Source: Pedobacter endophyticus
GTDB taxonomy: Bacteria; Bacteroidota; Bacteroidia; Sphingobacteriales; Sphingobacteriaceae
Length of the DNA stretch: 64,000 bases
NCBI RefSeq assembly: GCF_015679185.1
Contig: NZ_CP064939.1
Span: 5,146,001-5,210,000 of the forward strand
Direction of reading: 5' to 3'
Shown: positions 24,902 to 35,142 of the stretch, piece by piece
Layout: every line of letters begins with the position of its first letter
Numbering within the stretch: position 1 is the stretch's first letter
Translations under genes and position numbers: made by a program
Notes under the pieces: model-generated
Databases searched by the model: none
Told to the model about the DNA's origin: nothing
What the model saw: the letters and a program-made list of their open reading frames with translations, nothing else

Positions 24902-26146
24902 ATGGATAAAAAAATAGAGAAGAAGAGATTTAGCACTAAAACCTTATTAATGGTAGGTGGGGTAATTGCTTTTTTAGCAGTTGTAATTTATGGTTACACT
25001 TTATCGCTAAAAAAGACATACAGCGCTGATGTCGATAAACTAACAATTAGCAAAGTTGTGTACGGCGATTTCGAGGATGTAGTATTGCTAAATGCAAGCG
25101 TAGTGCCGTTAACATCGGTAATTGTAAGCTCATCGGAAGGCGGAACGGTTGCCGAAATTTTTACCGAAAATGGTGCATCAGTAGTAAAGGGAACGCCGTT
25201 GTTACGAATTTCGAACTCTAATGCAATGCTGAGCTATACTTCGAGCCAAACCGCGGCCACTGAACAAATAAACCAGTTGCGAAAATCGAGACTGGATTTG
25301 GAACAGAACCAAAGGGTGCTGAATCAAGATGTTTTAGACGTGGAGAACAGTTTGCGCACTGCTGCCCGTCAATATCGGTTGGATAGCGCCTTATTCAGCA
25401 AAAAAGTGATCACATTACAAGAGTTCAATAAATCAAGCCAGGATTACGAATATTATCAGGGCAAGCTGAAGATTGTTCGCCAGGCGGTAAAGCAAGAGAA
25501 CCAAAGTCGTAAAATGCAGCTGTCGCAAATCGACGAGTCGATGGCGCAGATGAACGAGAGTTTAGAAATGATCCGTAAAAATATAGAGAACATGACGATA
25601 AAAGCGCCTGTTTCGGGTAAGTTATCATCTTATGATCCGGTTATCGGTAAATCTTATAATTCTAATGAAATGATCGGGAAGATCGATGTATTGCAAGGTT
25701 ACAAGCTACAGGCCGGGGTAGATGAGTATTACATCAATCGGGTTAAAGAAGGGCAAACGTCTACATGTGAGTTCAACGGGAAAACTTACAATTTAACGGT
25801 TAGCAAAGTAATTCCCGAAGTTACTGCAGGCCAGTTTCAAATCGAAATGGTATTTAAAACTTCAGCTCCCGATGGCTTGCGCCGTGGATTATCGCTCCAA
25901 ACAAAACTCACATTATCTGATAACAGCAAGTCGCTGCTTTTGGCGCAGGGCCAGTTTTTTCAGAGTACCGGTGGTTCGTGGGTGTTTGTGGTAAACAATG
26001 GTAAAGCGACCAAGAGAAATGTAAAAATCGGAAGAAAGAATTACCTGTATTACGAAATTTTAGACGGTTTGCAAAAAGGGGATGAAGTAATTACATCATC
26101 GTACGATCAGTTTAATCAATATGACCAGGTTGAAATAAGTCGTTAG
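24902..26146 (+). CDS. HlyD/MacA-type periplasmic adaptor of an ABC exporter
   Basis: 414 residues with one N-terminal membrane anchor (about 13-33, TLLMVGGVIAFLAVVIYGYT), a split biotinyl-lipoyl-like domain (VSSSEGGTVAEIFTENGASV and MTIKAPVSGKLS), a coiled-coil hairpin (about 115-215), and a C-terminal beta-barrel and membrane-proximal region. Such adaptors link an inner-membrane ABC transporter to an outer-membrane TolC channel. It is the first gene behind a sigma-54 promoter, followed by an ATPase and five permeases. No TolC-type gene is in the cluster. Confidence 0.88.
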   Translation: MDKKIEKKRFSTKTLLMVGGVIAFLAVVIYGYTLSLKKTYSADVDKLTISKVVYGDFEDVVLLNASVVPLTSVIVSSSEGGTVAEIFTENGASVVKGTPLLRISNSNAMLSYTSSQTAATEQINQLRKSRLDLEQNQRVLNQDVLDVENSLRTAARQYRLDSALFSKKVITLQEFNKSSQDYEYYQGKLKIVRQAVKQENQSRKMQLSQIDESMAQMNESLEMIRKNIENMTIKAPVSGKLSSYDPVIGKSYNSNEMIGKIDVLQGYKLQAGVDEYYINRVKEGQTSTCEFNGKTYNLTVSKVIPEVTAGQFQIEMVFKTSAPDGLRRGLSLQTKLTLSDNSKSLLLAQGQFFQSTGGSWVFVVNNGKATKRNVKIGRKNYLYYEILDGLQKGDEVITSSYDQFNQYDQVEISR

Positions 26147-26256
26147 TCCGAAGTCAATAGTCGGTAGTCCCGAAGCAATAACTAACCATACAACACTAAG
26201 CAATTAAACAACACTCAAGTCTTAATACTTGATACAAAATACTTGATACTAGCATT
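26147..26256. repeat. Word spacer (AGTCCGAAGTC / AATACTTGATAC)
   Basis: AGTCCGAAGTCAATAGTCGG-type words follow the stop codon; CTTAATACTTGATACAAAAT and ATACTTGATACTAGC-type words precede the next start. Confidence 0.5.
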
Positions 26257-26955
26257 ATGATCAAAATAGAAAATCTTGAAAAAGTCTACAAAACGGAAGA
26301 AGTAGAAACTACGGCGTTAAACGGGATCAGCCTTCATGTAAAAGAAGGTGAGTTTGTTTCCATTATGGGCCCGTCGGGCTGCGGAAAATCCACGCTATTA
26401 AATGTAATGGGTTTATTGGATAAGCCCGAAAGGGGCAGTTATAAGTTTGTTGATACGGAACTTTTAACGTTGAACGATCGAGAGCGTTCTAATTTCCGCA
26501 AGCGGAATATGGGCTTTGTTTTCCAGAACTTCAACCTGATTGATGAGTTGACGGTGTTTGAAAACATCGAGTTGCCTTTAATCTACAACAAGGTTCCTGC
26601 GGGCGAACGTAAAACGCGGGTTAATGAAATTATTGAACGGATGAACATTGTAAATCGCAGCGGGCATTTTCCGCAACAACTTTCTGGTGGTCAACAACAG
26701 CGAGTTGCGGTTGCGAGGGCGTTGGTTACAAAGCCTAAACTAATTTTAGCCGATGAGCCTACGGGTAACCTCGATAGTTCTAACGGTAACGAAGTAATGG
26801 AGCTGCTGTGTGAACTGAACGAGGCGGGAACGACCATTGTAATGGTAACGCACTCGAGCCACGATGCCAGTTTTTCGCATAGAATAGTAAACCTAAAGGA
26901 TGGCCACGTAATCTCTGAAAAGGTAAATAAAAGTAGAAACGAGGAGCTTATTTAA
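26257..26955 (+). CDS. ABC transporter ATP-binding protein (MacB/LolD type)
   Basis: 232 residues. Walker A GPSGCGKST, Q-loop VFQNFNLIDELTV, signature LSGGQQQRVAVARAL, Walker B LILADEPTGNLDS and switch His in VTHSSHD are all intact. The sequence type (TALNGISLHVKEGEFVSIMG) belongs to the MacB/LolD/FtsE group that pairs with FtsX-type permeases, which follow directly. It presumably energises one or more of the five permeases. Confidence 0.93.
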   Translation: MIKIENLEKVYKTEEVETTALNGISLHVKEGEFVSIMGPSGCGKSTLLNVMGLLDKPERGSYKFVDTELLTLNDRERSNFRKRNMGFVFQNFNLIDELTVFENIELPLIYNKVPAGERKTRVNEIIERMNIVNRSGHFPQQLSGGQQQRVAVARALVTKPKLILADEPTGNLDSSNGNEVMELLCELNEAGTTIVMVTHSSHDASFSHRIVNLKDGHVISEKVNKSRNEELI

Positions 26956-27121
26956 GTCTGGAGTCCGAAGTCGGGAGTCAGCAGACTAATCGTAGTAGCA
27001 AGAACAACAAGTGCAATAGCAAGAACAAAAAATAGGTGTAAGATTTAGGTAAAAGAGGTATAGTTGATACGCCCAAACCCTAAACCCTATACCTTACACC
27101 TTATGTTAAACCTTACACCTT
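26956..27121. repeat. Mirrored word leader before permease 1
   Basis: AGTCTGGAGTCCGAAGTCGG after the stop; then TAGGTGTAAGATTTAGGT; then CCCAAACCCTAAACCCTATA and CCTTACACCTTATG. AGGTGTAAG and CTTACACCT are complementary. The stretch TTACACCTTATGTT(T)AAAC occurs twice, the second time containing the real start codon. Confidence 0.6.
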
Positions 27122-29491
27122 ATGTTTAAACTTAACTTTAAAATCGCGTTGCGAAACCTCTGGAAAAACAAGGGCTTTACCTTGATTAACCTTGGGGGAC
27201 TTGCCATTGGCCTCGCCAGTTGCATGGTTTTGTTACTGTACGTTTCATACGAATGGAGCTATGATAAGCAGTATACAAATGCAGATAAAACGTATGTGGT
27301 TTACCAAAACGCAGCTGCGAACGGGAAAACTTTTAGCTGGGCATGGACGCCAAACCCGATGGCAAAGGAAGTGGCCGTAAAAATTCAGGGGGTTAAGTAT
27401 GCCTCTCATTCCACCTATCCAAATCCAATGCTGATTACAGTTGGTGAGAACAAAATAAAAGCTCGGGCGGTTTTTGCTGATCAATACCTACCAAAAATAT
27501 TGGATTACAGGTTTACAAAGGGAAATCCAGAGCAGGCACTAAAGGGTGTAAACACAATTATCCTGACGGAATCATTTGCCAAAAAACTATTTGGAGACGA
27601 AGACCCGATCAATAAAACCGTGAAGCTTGATAATCAAGATCTGTTAAAGGTAGAGGCTATAATTGAGGATATTCCTGCCAATAATAGTATTGTGTTTGAA
27701 TGTTTAATGCCCTGGGAATTATTTGAAAAAAAGAATCCCTGGGCCAAAGGAAATAATTGGGGAAATAACATGTGCCTCACCTTGGTTCAATTAAAGGATA
27801 ATAATTTCTTCGCCCAGGCTAATGCCGATATGGAGGGAATTTACAAGCGGAACCAAAGTGGAAATACGGCCGAGGCTTTACTGCACCCCATAACCAAATG
27901 GCATTTATACAGCGATTTCCAGAACGGGAAATCAGTTGGAGGAAAGATAGAACAGCTCAAAATATTCCTTTTGCTCGCTTTTTGCATTCTTTTAATTGCT
28001 TGTGTAAACTTCATGAACTTATCTACCGCTCGCTCAGAGCGTAGGGCAAAAGAGGTAGGCATCCGTAAGGCCATCGGCTCCACTCGCAAATCGTTGGTAG
28101 GGCAATTCTTACTGGAATCGACGTTTATCACTTTACTTTCGGGAGTTCTCGCTTTCATTCTTGTCGAAATCAGCTTACCCTACTTTAACAACCTGTTAAA
28201 TATCCAATTACAAATAGATTACGGCAGTATCGTTTTTTGGGCTACGTTTTTAGGCTTAATGGTATTTACAGGATTCATAGCAGGCAGTTATCCGGCATTA
28301 TATCTTTCCTCGTTCGAGCCCATCAAGGTTTTAAAAGGACTGAAGATAAAATCCGACTCTTCGGTTTCTGTCCGCAAGGTTTTAGTAGTGGTGCAATTTG
28401 TATTTGCCGCCTGTTTAATTGTTTGCACATCGGTAATTTATCAACAGCTTACCTATGTTAAAAATAAGCCGATTGGATATGATAAATCTAATCTTATTCA
28501 AATTGCGGTTCAAGGCAAAATGGGAGACGATAGCAAACTGGAACTGCTAAAGGCCTTATTGGTAAAATCAGGTGCGGCAACTGATGTTACTACTTTTAGT
28601 AAAGATATTACCGAAAACGGTAACAATACAACCAGTATTTCGTGGGAGGGGAAAAGCCCTAATGAGTCTATACTCTTCAACAATAGGGGAATAGGTGGTG
28701 ATTTTATTAAGACGATTGGCACCGAATTAATTATTGGACGCGAATTCTCGGCAACATCTAAAAACGACAGTAACAAGGTAATGCTTAATGAGGCTGCGGT
28801 GAAAATGATGCGTTTAAAAAATCCGGTTGGAGCAACCATTACCTATGGCGATACCAAGATGATAAATGTAGGTGTTGTTAAGGATTTTGTGGTAGAAAGT
28901 GCGTACCAGAGGGTGGCGCCGATGATTTTTTATCCGAGCTACCTTGATGGGGCCGCAGTTGTGATCGTACGTCTAAACCCAAACCAAAATATAAGCACTT
29001 CATTAGCAAAAATTGATGAGTTGGTTAAACAGATTGAACCTGATTATCCGGTTAACCGGAAATTTGTTGATGAATCTTTCGAACAAAAGTTTCAAGATGA
29101 AAAACTGCTCGGAACACTTTCTAACTGGTTCGGAGGCTTTGCCATCTTCATTTCTTGTTTGGGTTTATTGGGATTGGCACTTTTCATGGCCGAACAACGT
29201 AAAAAGGAAATCAGCATTCGCAAGGTACTGGGTGCCAGCACCGCAAATATTCTCACGCTTTTAAATAAAGACTTCATTAAGCTGGTTGGCATTGCAAATC
29301 TGATCGCTTTTCCATTGGCCTATATCATCACTAACAAATGGCTGTCGGCTTTCGAATATCGAATATCCTTTTCGGCTATGCCTTTTATAGCTGCAATCAC
29401 ATTATCGGTAATTATAGCTGTTTTAACGGTGAGCATACAGTCGGTCAAAGTGGCAAAGGCCAATCCGGTTGACGCGTTGAAATATGAGTAA
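27122..29491 (+). CDS. ABC transporter permease, FtsX/MacB type (permease 1 of 5)
   Basis: 789 residues. Domain order is an N-terminal membrane segment (about 20-41) within KIALRNLWKNKGFTLINLGG, a MacB-type periplasmic domain, a first FtsX block with three membrane segments (about 280-405, RRAKEVGIRKAIGS), a membrane segment near 425, a second periplasmic domain, and a second FtsX block at the C terminus (RKKEISIRKVLGAST), ending VDALKYE. This double FtsX layout is typical of large Bacteroidota permeases. The probable role is export or extraction of envelope or toxic compounds with the adjacent ATPase and adaptor; substrate unknown. Confidence 0.88.
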   Translation: MFKLNFKIALRNLWKNKGFTLINLGGLAIGLASCMVLLLYVSYEWSYDKQYTNADKTYVVYQNAAANGKTFSWAWTPNPMAKEVAVKIQGVKYASHSTYPNPMLITVGENKIKARAVFADQYLPKILDYRFTKGNPEQALKGVNTIILTESFAKKLFGDEDPINKTVKLDNQDLLKVEAIIEDIPANNSIVFECLMPWELFEKKNPWAKGNNWGNNMCLTLVQLKDNNFFAQANADMEGIYKRNQSGNTAEALLHPITKWHLYSDFQNGKSVGGKIEQLKIFLLLAFCILLIACVNFMNLSTARSERRAKEVGIRKAIGSTRKSLVGQFLLESTFITLLSGVLAFILVEISLPYFNNLLNIQLQIDYGSIVFWATFLGLMVFTGFIAGSYPALYLSSFEPIKVLKGLKIKSDSSVSVRKVLVVVQFVFAACLIVCTSVIYQQLTYVKNKPIGYDKSNLIQIAVQGKMGDDSKLELLKALLVKSGAATDVTTFSKDITENGNNTTSISWEGKSPNESILFNNRGIGGDFIKTIGTELIIGREFSATSKNDSNKVMLNEAAVKMMRLKNPVGATITYGDTKMINVGVVKDFVVESAYQRVAPMIFYPSYLDGAAVVIVRLNPNQNISTSLAKIDELVKQIEPDYPVNRKFVDESFEQKFQDEKLLGTLSNWFGGFAIFISCLGLLGLALFMAEQRKKEISIRKVLGASTANILTLLNKDFIKLVGIANLIAFPLAYIITNKWLSAFEYRISFSAMPFIAAITLSVIIAVLTVSIQSVKVAKANPVDALKYE

Positions 29492-29676
29492 AGCCCCACC
29501 CAACCTCCCCAGAGGGGAGGAGTGGCAGGAGCAAATAGCAAGTGCAATTGGCAATTAACCGTTTGCATGCAACAATTTAACAATACAACAATCTAGCAAA
29601 GGCGTAAGGCTTAAAGCGAAAGGCGTATAGTTAAAACGCCCAAACCTTTAACCCTACACCTCAAACCTTACACCTT
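29489..29676. repeat. Spacer after permease 1: stop-codon repeat plus mirrored word leader
   Basis: Begins at the stop codon with TAAAGCCCCACCCAACCTCC and the hairpin CCTCCCCAGAGGGGAGG, then GCAAATAGCAAGTGCAATTG words. The first about 109 bases are virtually identical to 32062-32170. The end (29597-29676) is a GTAAGGCTTAAAGCG...CCCTACACCTCAAACCTTAC leader. Confidence 0.75.
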
Positions 29677-32064
29677 ATGTTTAAATTAAACTTAAAAATC
29701 GCGTTGCGAAGCCTCTGGAACAACAAGGGCTATGCTTTTATCAGCATCGTTGGGTTGGCAGTTGCCCTAACCATTTTTATTTTGACCATGCTTTACGCCA
29801 ATTACGAGAAAAGCTACGATGCTTGGAACCCGGGTTTTGAGCATATTTATCGGGTTAATTATAAGTCGGCTACCGAGGATGTTGCCTTGAGTCCCGGCAA
29901 TATGGCCACTACCAGCAAAGAAAAAATCCCTGCTGTAGAAGCTTCAACGAGGATACAAGATTATTGGTTTGGCGACTTGTTAGTTAAAACAAAAGCTAAA
30001 AGCGTTTACGTAAACGATGTAGTGCTTGCTGACAGCAATTTTTTAAAGGTTTTTGATTATCCACTGGTTTACGGCGATGGGAAAACGGCCTTGAGTAAAC
30101 CTCAAACCTTAATTTTGAGCAAAACAATGAGCGAAACCATTTTCGGAAAAGGCGTTAATCCCGTGGGCGAAGCGGTTGTGCTCGATAATAACCTGTCCTA
30201 TACCGTCACCGCTGTAATCGATGAAGCCAGATTTCCTGCACATTTTCATTTCAACCTGATTCGTCGGTTCAAGAAAAGCGTTAACGGCGAATATTACAGC
30301 AATAATTTTTATACTTATTTAAAGTTGAATCCTCAAAGCAGTATTGTACAAACTGAGGCGATGCTTAACAAAAACAGAACCGAGCTTTTAAATATTGAGC
30401 TGGCAAAAATCCCTAACGAGGAGAAAGCAGACTTTGCTGAATACATCAAAGAGAATACACTTTATTTGCAGCCAATCAAAAATATCCACCTTAGTAAACT
30501 GAACGTAGAATACGAGTTTCAGGGAAACGGGATGGGCAAATACATGTATTTAATGTTCCTGGTAGCGGGTTTGGTGCTCATTATTGCAGCCGTTAACTTT
30601 ACCAATTTATCAATTACAATTGCCACTAAAAGGGCTAAAGAAACAGGTGTTAGAAAGGTTTTGGGTGCGCAACGGTTTCAGATAGGTACACAATTCATTT
30701 TAGAAACAGGCGTACAGTGCTTGTTAAGCCTCATGTTCGCCATCATCATGGTAGAGTTGTTTCTACCCGCATTTAACAACACCGTTGGTTCGGCTATTCA
30801 ATTAGAGAACTTGTCTGATTACAGGCTGATTTTTGGTCAGATCTTAATTTTACTACTTGCAATCACCTTAGTTGTCGGCCTATACCCGGCGCTACTCATT
30901 AGTAGGGTGATTCCGGCCAAAGTGTTGAAGGGAAATTTTGCCAACAGCAACAGCGGTTATTGGATAAGAAATGGACTAATTGTACTTCAATTCGTTATCG
31001 CGGTTTTGTTTATCTCGGGCATTTGGATCATCAACAGCCAGTTGAGGTACATGCAGCAGAAAGACCTGGGCTACAAGCCGCAACAAGTAGTGGCAATAGC
31101 CATGCAGGAGTATGGCGAAAAGCATTTCAGAGCCATAAAAAATACCCTTAAAAACATCGAGGGCGTGTTGAGCATAAGCCGGGCAGATCATATTCCGGGC
31201 GAAGATATGGGCGGGAACAGTTATGGCAACGAAGGGAAATCTTATTCATCGAACTTTATTACCGTAGATGTTGATTACTTTGAAACCATGGGGATGAAGC
31301 TGCTCGATGGGCGAGGTTACAGTGCTTCGAACCCTGCCGATACCTTAAATTCGCTGGTTTTAACCGAAACTGCGGCTAAGACTTTTAACCTAAAGAACCC
31401 GGTTGGCAAAATTGTTCAGTTTCGCCAAAGCAACGCCAGGGTAATTGGCCTTGTGAAAGATTTTAACCATTACAGCCCCGAAAAGAGCTATCAGCCCATT
31501 GTTTTTCAATACATGAAAGGCAATCCGCTGAGATATGTTTTGTTGAATATTTCATCAACAAACGCACCGCAAATTATCGCAGAAATAGAAAGTGCATGGA
31601 CTAAGCTCGAGCCGAACTTCCCGATAAAGTACACCTTACTCGACAGGTCTTTCGAAAAAATGCTCGCAAAGCAAACGCAACTGAGGAGCATCATCGGCTT
31701 TCTATCCTTGCTAACCATCGGTTTGGCGTTGATGGGAATTTTCGCAATTGCAGCTTTTAATACCCAAAGACGCTTTAAAGAAATCAACATCCGAAAAGTG
31801 TTGGGCGCATCACTTTTTGATATTTTGGGTTTGTTGAACAAGGGTTTTGCAAAACTGGTCATTTTGGCCAACATCATTGCCTGGCCAATGGCCTATTTAA
31901 TTTTAAGGGAATGGCTTAATGGTTTTGCTTTTAGAATCGACATGCCGGTTTTGCCATTTGCTTTGGCCGGCTTGATTACACTTTTTCTTACAGCTTTAAT
32001 AGTGAGTTTGCAATCGCTAAAAGCCGCGAAAGCCAATCCGGTTGACGCCTTGAAATATGAGTAA
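29677..32064 (+). CDS. ABC transporter permease, FtsX/MacB type (permease 2 of 5)
   Basis: 795 residues with the same double FtsX architecture as permease 1. N terminus KIALRSLWNNKGYAFISIVG; first FtsX block around residue 300 (KRAKETGVRKVLGAQRFQIG); second around 690-790 (RRFKEINIRKVLGASLFDIL); C terminus VDALKYE. The periplasmic domains differ strongly from the other paralogues, so it probably has a different substrate or partner. Confidence 0.88.
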   Translation: MFKLNLKIALRSLWNNKGYAFISIVGLAVALTIFILTMLYANYEKSYDAWNPGFEHIYRVNYKSATEDVALSPGNMATTSKEKIPAVEASTRIQDYWFGDLLVKTKAKSVYVNDVVLADSNFLKVFDYPLVYGDGKTALSKPQTLILSKTMSETIFGKGVNPVGEAVVLDNNLSYTVTAVIDEARFPAHFHFNLIRRFKKSVNGEYYSNNFYTYLKLNPQSSIVQTEAMLNKNRTELLNIELAKIPNEEKADFAEYIKENTLYLQPIKNIHLSKLNVEYEFQGNGMGKYMYLMFLVAGLVLIIAAVNFTNLSITIATKRAKETGVRKVLGAQRFQIGTQFILETGVQCLLSLMFAIIMVELFLPAFNNTVGSAIQLENLSDYRLIFGQILILLLAITLVVGLYPALLISRVIPAKVLKGNFANSNSGYWIRNGLIVLQFVIAVLFISGIWIINSQLRYMQQKDLGYKPQQVVAIAMQEYGEKHFRAIKNTLKNIEGVLSISRADHIPGEDMGGNSYGNEGKSYSSNFITVDVDYFETMGMKLLDGRGYSASNPADTLNSLVLTETAAKTFNLKNPVGKIVQFRQSNARVIGLVKDFNHYSPEKSYQPIVFQYMKGNPLRYVLLNISSTNAPQIIAEIESAWTKLEPNFPIKYTLLDRSFEKMLAKQTQLRSIIGFLSLLTIGLALMGIFAIAAFNTQRRFKEINIRKVLGASLFDILGLLNKGFAKLVILANIIAWPMAYLILREWLNGFAFRIDMPVLPFALAGLITLFLTALIVSLQSLKAAKANPVDALKYE

Positions 32065-32372
32065 AGCCCAACCCAACCTCCCCAGAGGGGAGGAGTGGCA
32101 GGAGCAAATAGCAAGTGCAATTGGCAATTAACCGTTTGCATGCAACAATTTAACAATACAACAATCTAGCAATACAACAATTACCCAAGCAAACAATGAC
32201 GAGCGAAGAAATCAAATTATTAACCACAAAAACAAACAGATTACCACTTCCTAGCTCCCTCTCTTCAAGGAGAGGGCGGGGGGAGAGGTTAAAAAAGGCG
32301 TAATTCTTAAAGCGAAAGGCGTATAGTTAAAACGCCGAAACCTTAAGCCCTACACCTCAAACCTAATACCAT
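32062..32372. repeat. Spacer after permease 2: copy of the permease-1 spacer plus CTCTCTTCAAGGAGAGGG element and leader
   Basis: 32062-32170 repeats the spacer after permease 1 almost base for base. It continues with CTCCCTCTCTTCAAGGAGAG (about 32258) and ends in GCGAAAGGCGTATAGTTAAA...CCCTACACCTCAAACC before the start codon. No gene. Confidence 0.75.
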
Positions 32373-34796
32373 ATGTTCAAATTAAACTTAAAAATCGCGT
32401 TGCGAAACCTTTGGAAAAATAAAGGCTATGCGGCCATTAACATTGGTGGACTGGCACTTGGTTTAACCGCATTTGTTTTGATGCTTTTGTATATCAACCA
32501 CGAAGAAAATTACGACAGCTGGACGCCAGAGCTAAAAAACGTATATCAAATTAGAGAACGACACGACTTTTTCACGCCCGACAATAAGGAGCGTTGGCAG
32601 GATAATACAGATAGCAGAATGGCCGCTTTGGTAAGAGAAAATATACCGCAAGTAGTTGCCGCTACAAAGGTTGATCAAGAATGGAATTGGAGTAACGGAT
32701 TATCAGTAAAAGTAGCGCATTCGGAACCCATTTTAATCAAAAGCATAAAAGATGCAGACAGCAGCTTTTTTCATGTTTTTCCTCATCAGTTTTTGCTGGG
32801 AAGTTCCCAAACGGCCCTAAACACCCCGAAATCTATCGTATTAAAAGAAAGCACAGCCTTAAAATTATTTGGCAGCACAAACGTTTTGGGTAAAACCTTG
32901 AAGGTAGTATTGTGGAGAGACGACCCCGGACAAGTATTAACCGTAACAGGGGTGGTAAGCGAGCCAAAAACACCACAAACGGTAGGTTTTTCTGCCATTA
33001 TGAGGACAGGTGCTCGAGATAAAGACCCCGATGGAATCAACAGTAAAAGTTTCTGTCAAGTTTATGCAAGAACGAATGGACCGATAGACACTGCAATGCT
33101 AAACAAAACTTTACAAAAAATATATCTCGACCATACAAAAGCGAGTTTCGTTAAGAGAAAAATAAATTTCAGCGATTACTATAAAGATGGTAAAACGCCA
33201 GGTTTAATGGCCTTGCAACTCGGCGACGTTCATGCCAATCCGCCCCTCCAAATCAGCTGGAAAGATAAAATTAAGCCTGTTTTGGGCATTTCTATTTTTT
33301 TGCTGTTGGTGTCGGTAATTAATTTCGTAAACCTGGCAACCGCCCAATCGGTACAAAGAGCAAAAGAGGTAGGCGTTAAAAAAGTTCTGGGCGTTTATAA
33401 AAGGCAACTACTTAGCCAGTTTTTGATGGAATCAGCATTGCAAAGCTTTGTGTCGTTGTTTTTGTGTGTGATAATGGTCGAAATGGTTCTGCCGGCTTTT
33501 AATCAAAATTTCAACGTAGTACTCAGCTTCTGGCATAACCCTCAAATAGTGCCTTTGCTTGGTCAGCTATTCGCGCTGTTTGCAATTGTTACTTTATGCG
33601 CAGGTTTTTATCCCGCGTGGATTCTCTCCAATTACAATCCGATTTCGGTGTTAAAAGGCAATTACCAAAACAGCTTAAAGGGCGTAGCACTAAGGAATGT
33701 TCTGGTGGTTTTCCAATTTGTAATTTCCATAACTTTTATCATTGCAATAGGGGTAATGTACAGCCAAACACAATTCATAAGCAATAAAGATTTAGGTTTT
33801 GATCGCGGAAATCTCATCAATATAAGATCCAATTATCAGGAAGAATTTGCCGAAAGATTAAGAAAAATTCCTGGCGTTAGATATGTGGCTACAACGACGC
33901 AAGTAATGGGCAATGCTTTTAACATGCCCGGAGAGATTGTTTTTAACGACAACCAGCTGGCAGTTAACACTGTTACGGTAACGATGGATGCACTGCAAGC
34001 CCTTGGCGTAAAGGTGATGCAGGGGAGGCTTTTTTCTAAGGAATATAAGCAAGATACCGTAAATGCGGTAGTGCTGAATGAAAGCGCAGCCAGGTTGATT
34101 GGTAAAAATCCGGTCGGCAAAACGTACGATGCAAAAAGTGATAAAAAAAAACATACTTTCCAAATTGTTGGCGTAATTAAAGATTTCCATAACGAGGGCT
34201 TTGATAAGGTCGTTCTGCCAACAGTTTATAAGGTGACGCATTTGGGTGGCATGTCGAGCACCAATAATTTAATTGTTCGCTTTGAAAGCGAAAACAATGC
34301 TGAGGTTTTAAGGAAGATAAACGACGAATGGAAAAGGCTTTATCCAGATTATCCGATGAGTTATGTTACTATGAACGATGCGTTTGACAACGTTCTTGAA
34401 GATAATAAACGCTTCATGAATATGATTATCCTGTTCAGTATTATTTCAGTTTCGTTATCGTTACTTGGCTTGTTTGCCTTATCAACCTTTGTAGCCAAGC
34501 GCAAAACAAAAGAAATTGCCGTGCGAAAAGTGCTTGGAGCCTCCAATTTGCAAATAATTAATTTCCTAAATAAATCGTTTCTCGTTTTGGTAATCGTTGC
34601 TAATTTGGCCAGTTGGCCTATTGCATACATTATCGTAAAAAAATGGCTCGATGGATTTGCTTACCGAATACCGATGCCGGTTATTCCCTTTCTTATTGCA
34701 ACCATTGCTTCTATTATAATTGCGGTTTTAACAGTAAGCATTCAAGCCAGAAAAGCCGCTGTGAGCGACCCTGTTGATGCTTTGAAATATGAGTAG
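32373..34796 (+). CDS. ABC transporter permease, FtsX/MacB type (permease 3 of 5)
   Basis: 807 residues, the longest of the set. N terminus KIALRNLWKNKGYAAINIGG; first FtsX block (QRAKEVGVKKVLGVYKRQLL) near residue 328; second (RKTKEIAVRKVLGASNLQII) near residue 710; C terminus VDALKYE. Periplasmic domains diverge from those of its neighbours. It shares the same near-identical leader as permeases 2 and 4. Confidence 0.88.
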   Translation: MFKLNLKIALRNLWKNKGYAAINIGGLALGLTAFVLMLLYINHEENYDSWTPELKNVYQIRERHDFFTPDNKERWQDNTDSRMAALVRENIPQVVAATKVDQEWNWSNGLSVKVAHSEPILIKSIKDADSSFFHVFPHQFLLGSSQTALNTPKSIVLKESTALKLFGSTNVLGKTLKVVLWRDDPGQVLTVTGVVSEPKTPQTVGFSAIMRTGARDKDPDGINSKSFCQVYARTNGPIDTAMLNKTLQKIYLDHTKASFVKRKINFSDYYKDGKTPGLMALQLGDVHANPPLQISWKDKIKPVLGISIFLLLVSVINFVNLATAQSVQRAKEVGVKKVLGVYKRQLLSQFLMESALQSFVSLFLCVIMVEMVLPAFNQNFNVVLSFWHNPQIVPLLGQLFALFAIVTLCAGFYPAWILSNYNPISVLKGNYQNSLKGVALRNVLVVFQFVISITFIIAIGVMYSQTQFISNKDLGFDRGNLINIRSNYQEEFAERLRKIPGVRYVATTTQVMGNAFNMPGEIVFNDNQLAVNTVTVTMDALQALGVKVMQGRLFSKEYKQDTVNAVVLNESAARLIGKNPVGKTYDAKSDKKKHTFQIVGVIKDFHNEGFDKVVLPTVYKVTHLGGMSSTNNLIVRFESENNAEVLRKINDEWKRLYPDYPMSYVTMNDAFDNVLEDNKRFMNMIILFSIISVSLSLLGLFALSTFVAKRKTKEIAVRKVLGASNLQIINFLNKSFLVLVIVANLASWPIAYIIVKKWLDGFAYRIPMPVIPFLIATIASIIIAVLTVSIQARKAAVSDPVDALKYE

Positions 34797-35142
34797 AAGG
34801 AGTCCGAAGTCGGCAGTCGGGAAGTCCGAAGTTTAAGGCGCAAAAGCAGAAAGACCAAAGACTAAAGCGAATTATCAATGCTTTAAAAAACAATGACCAC
34901 AGTAGAAATTAAATATGAGTAAACAAGGTGTAAGGCATAAGGTAAAAGGCTTAAGGTTAAAGCGCCCAAACCCTATGTTCTACACCTCAAGAGAGGCTTA
35001 CGATAAACAAAAAATGCTCTCAACTTGGGATGATTTAGAAAAGGATTATTAAACACGAATAAAAAAGGTATAAGGCTTAAAGCAAAAGGCGTATAGTTAA
35101 AACGCCCAAACCTTAAACCCTACACCTCAAACCTTAAACCTT
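34797..35142. repeat. Long word-repeat spacer between permeases 3 and 4
   Basis: AGTCCGAAGTCGGCAGTCGG words after the stop, then two successive leader-type modules (GGTGTAAGGCATAAGGTAAA...CCCAAACCCTA near 34925-34985, and GGTATAAGGCTTAAAGC...CCCTACACCTCAAACC at 35068-35142). The stretch between them has a short open frame without recognisable homology. Confidence 0.6.

Noticed and set aside
34976..35053. Short open frame in the spacer between permeases 3 and 4
   Set aside because: About 25 codons, starting inside a leader-word repeat; no family and no independent start signal.
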